Assembly (NCBI GenBank): GCA_900539605.1
Contig: UQCS01000052.1
Location: forward strand, 1-6,268
Length of the DNA stretch: 6,268 nucleotides
Direction of reading: 5' to 3'
Source of the DNA: an uncultured Azospirillum sp.
Lineage (GTDB): Bacteria; Pseudomonadota; Alphaproteobacteria; RF32; CAG-239
Numbering within the stretch: the stretch's first letter is position 1; the number at the start of each line of letters is the position of its first letter. Below, piece by piece: positions 5,422 through 6,268 of this stretch. A model generated the notes under the pieces. The model saw only the letters and a list, made by a program, of their open reading frames with translations. It ran no database searches and had not been told where the DNA came from. The position numbers and the translations under genes are program-made.

Positions 5422-6243
5422 ATGTTGAAAAAAGCAAAAAACTTATTATGGGAAGAATATTGTAAAAATTATCCGGTTGTGAAAAATTCGCCTTATTATG
5501 CCAAATATGCCGATGAAAAAATTCGTCATTCGCTGCAGGTCCTGGGGGCTGGGAACTATATTATCAGGCATGAACCATGGTTTGACAATCGGCCGCAAGA
5601 ATTTATCAACACCGTTAAAACAGCGGTTTTATTGCATGACATTGCCCGTTTTGACGAAATCCGCAAACTTTTTCTCGGTAACCGGCAACCCGGCGATCAT
5701 AGTCTCATGGGGTGTGAAAAACTCCGGCGGATCCCGGAATACGACAATATCCTGATTACTTTGCCGATCAAGCATCACGGTCATCTGATTGAAGACTTTT
5801 ATACCGATTCCGAATATCAGAATATTGAGGATCGTACGGTAAAGGAACAAGTTGAAAAAATAATTTTTACGATTCGCGATGCTGATAAAATTGCCAACTT
5901 CAACCTGATTATGAATGACGAAAAAATGCTGATTCCTTTGTTTGTACCGACGCCGGAGCAGGTTGAAGATAAACGGCTGCAGATTTCTCCCGGGTTGTTG
6001 GAAGACTTTTGGAAACATATGCCGATTACGTGCAATAAAATTAAAACTCAAGCCGATTACATGCTGAGTTATATCGGATGGCTTTATGATATCAACTACC
6101 GCACTTCCATACTCTTTTGCCGCAAGCTTAATCTGGTTGACAAAATGTTTGATACTTTGCAACGCTTTCATAACGATGTTGAACTTAATGAAAAAATGCG
6201 TGCAGAAATCAATAATTATATAAAACAGCGTTTTGGAGTTTGA
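5422..6243 (+). CDS. HD-domain metal-dependent phosphohydrolase
   Basis: A 273-residue soluble protein of the HD superfamily, whose members use one or two metal ions to hydrolyse phosphate esters, often of nucleotides. Likely metal ligands follow the family order: H36 (RHS), H72-D73 (LLHDIARF), H93 (GDHS), H118/H119/H121 (KHHGH) and D153 (RDADK). The extra histidines beyond the basic H..HD..D pattern suggest a two-metal site. The RDADK block followed by a hydrophobic helix resembles a widespread group of uncharacterised bacterial HD proteins in which LRDADKL follows an HN motif. The C-terminal third (about 180-273) is helical-looking, with no domain I can name. No signal peptide or membrane segment is seen. 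The ATG at 5422 is well supported by AGGAG (5409-5413), 8 bases away. The gene is divergent from recA with about 200 bases of shared regulatory DNA and is followed by a terminator, so it is transcribed alone. The substrate is unknown. Confidence 0.88.
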   Translation: MLKKAKNLLWEEYCKNYPVVKNSPYYAKYADEKIRHSLQVLGAGNYIIRHEPWFDNRPQEFINTVKTAVLLHDIARFDEIRKLFLGNRQPGDHSLMGCEKLRRIPEYDNILITLPIKHHGHLIEDFYTDSEYQNIEDRTVKEQVEKIIFTIRDADKIANFNLIMNDEKMLIPLFVPTPEQVEDKRLQISPGLLEDFWKHMPITCNKIKTQADYMLSYIGWLYDINYRTSILFCRKLNLVDKMFDTLQRFHNDVELNEKMRAEINNYIKQRFGV

Positions 6244-6247
6244 ATAA

Positions 6248-6268
6248 CACCCCCGATTTTCGGGGGTG
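6248..6268 (+). terminator. Terminator stem after the HD gene, cut by the window edge
   Basis: A perfect 9-bp GC-rich stem (6248-6256 with 6260-6268) with a TTT loop starts 5 bases after the stop codon. The window ends at the last base of the stem, so the expected T-run cannot be seen. It closely resembles the core of the hairpin after recA. Confidence 0.7.

Noticed and set aside
5629..6171. Open frame of 180 codons on the minus strand opposite the HD gene
   Set aside because: It is antisense to the conserved HD motifs, with no ribosome binding site or domain.
1..6268. CRISPR arrays, insertion sequences, prophage or toxin-antitoxin genes
   Set aside because: No regularly spaced repeats, transposase, terminal inverted repeats or phage-like genes are visible; gene content is ordinary chromosomal.

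Overview
The window reads as ordinary chromosomal DNA from an AT-moderate alphaproteobacterium. The strongest evidence is the RecA protein, whose core and L1/L2 regions have a typically alphaproteobacterial wording. In addition, the recA promoter carries a GTTC-N7-GTTC direct repeat, the LexA (SOS) box characteristic of Alphaproteobacteria. Coding sequence is moderately AT-leaning and intergenic DNA is A/T-rich, which would suit a host-associated or gut-type lineage, but that last point is inference only.

Layout, left to right. (1) 65-430 (+): a small four-helix membrane protein of unknown function, with a -10-like TATAAT near the left edge and an intrinsic terminator at 450-478. (2) About 495-660: a gene-free stretch that folds like a 6S RNA (closing stem, central bubble, terminal arm). 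It points (+) and converges on the helicase. (3) 672-1991 (-): a DEAD-box RNA helicase of the RhlE/DeaD type whose motif II reads DETD. It has its own promoter (TTGACA-17-CATTAT) and a leader of about 155 nt with two hairpins. (4) 2259-3986 (-): a SulP-family anion transporter with a C-terminal STAS domain, closed by a 16-bp terminator hairpin. (5) 4190-5221 (-): recA, with a LexA box in the spacer of its promoter and a 14-bp hairpin downstream. (6) 5422-6243 (+): an HD-domain phosphohydrolase, divergent from recA, whose upstream DNA contains a 9-bp direct repeat that also resembles a CtrA site. It is followed by a terminator stem ending exactly at the window edge.

The genes look like independently transcribed single units rather than one operon: each of the three minus-strand genes has its own candidate promoter, and hairpins lie between them. 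recA (DNA repair, SOS), the helicase (RNA remodelling) and the 6S-like RNA (RNA polymerase regulation) are housekeeping functions. The transporter and the HD enzyme have no specific link to them that the sequence shows. There is no mobile element, CRISPR array, tRNA, rRNA or phage gene. I do not see a new multi-gene system here. The items most worth a second look are the 6S-like RNA, the regulatory DNA between recA and the HD gene, and the DETD variant of the helicase.
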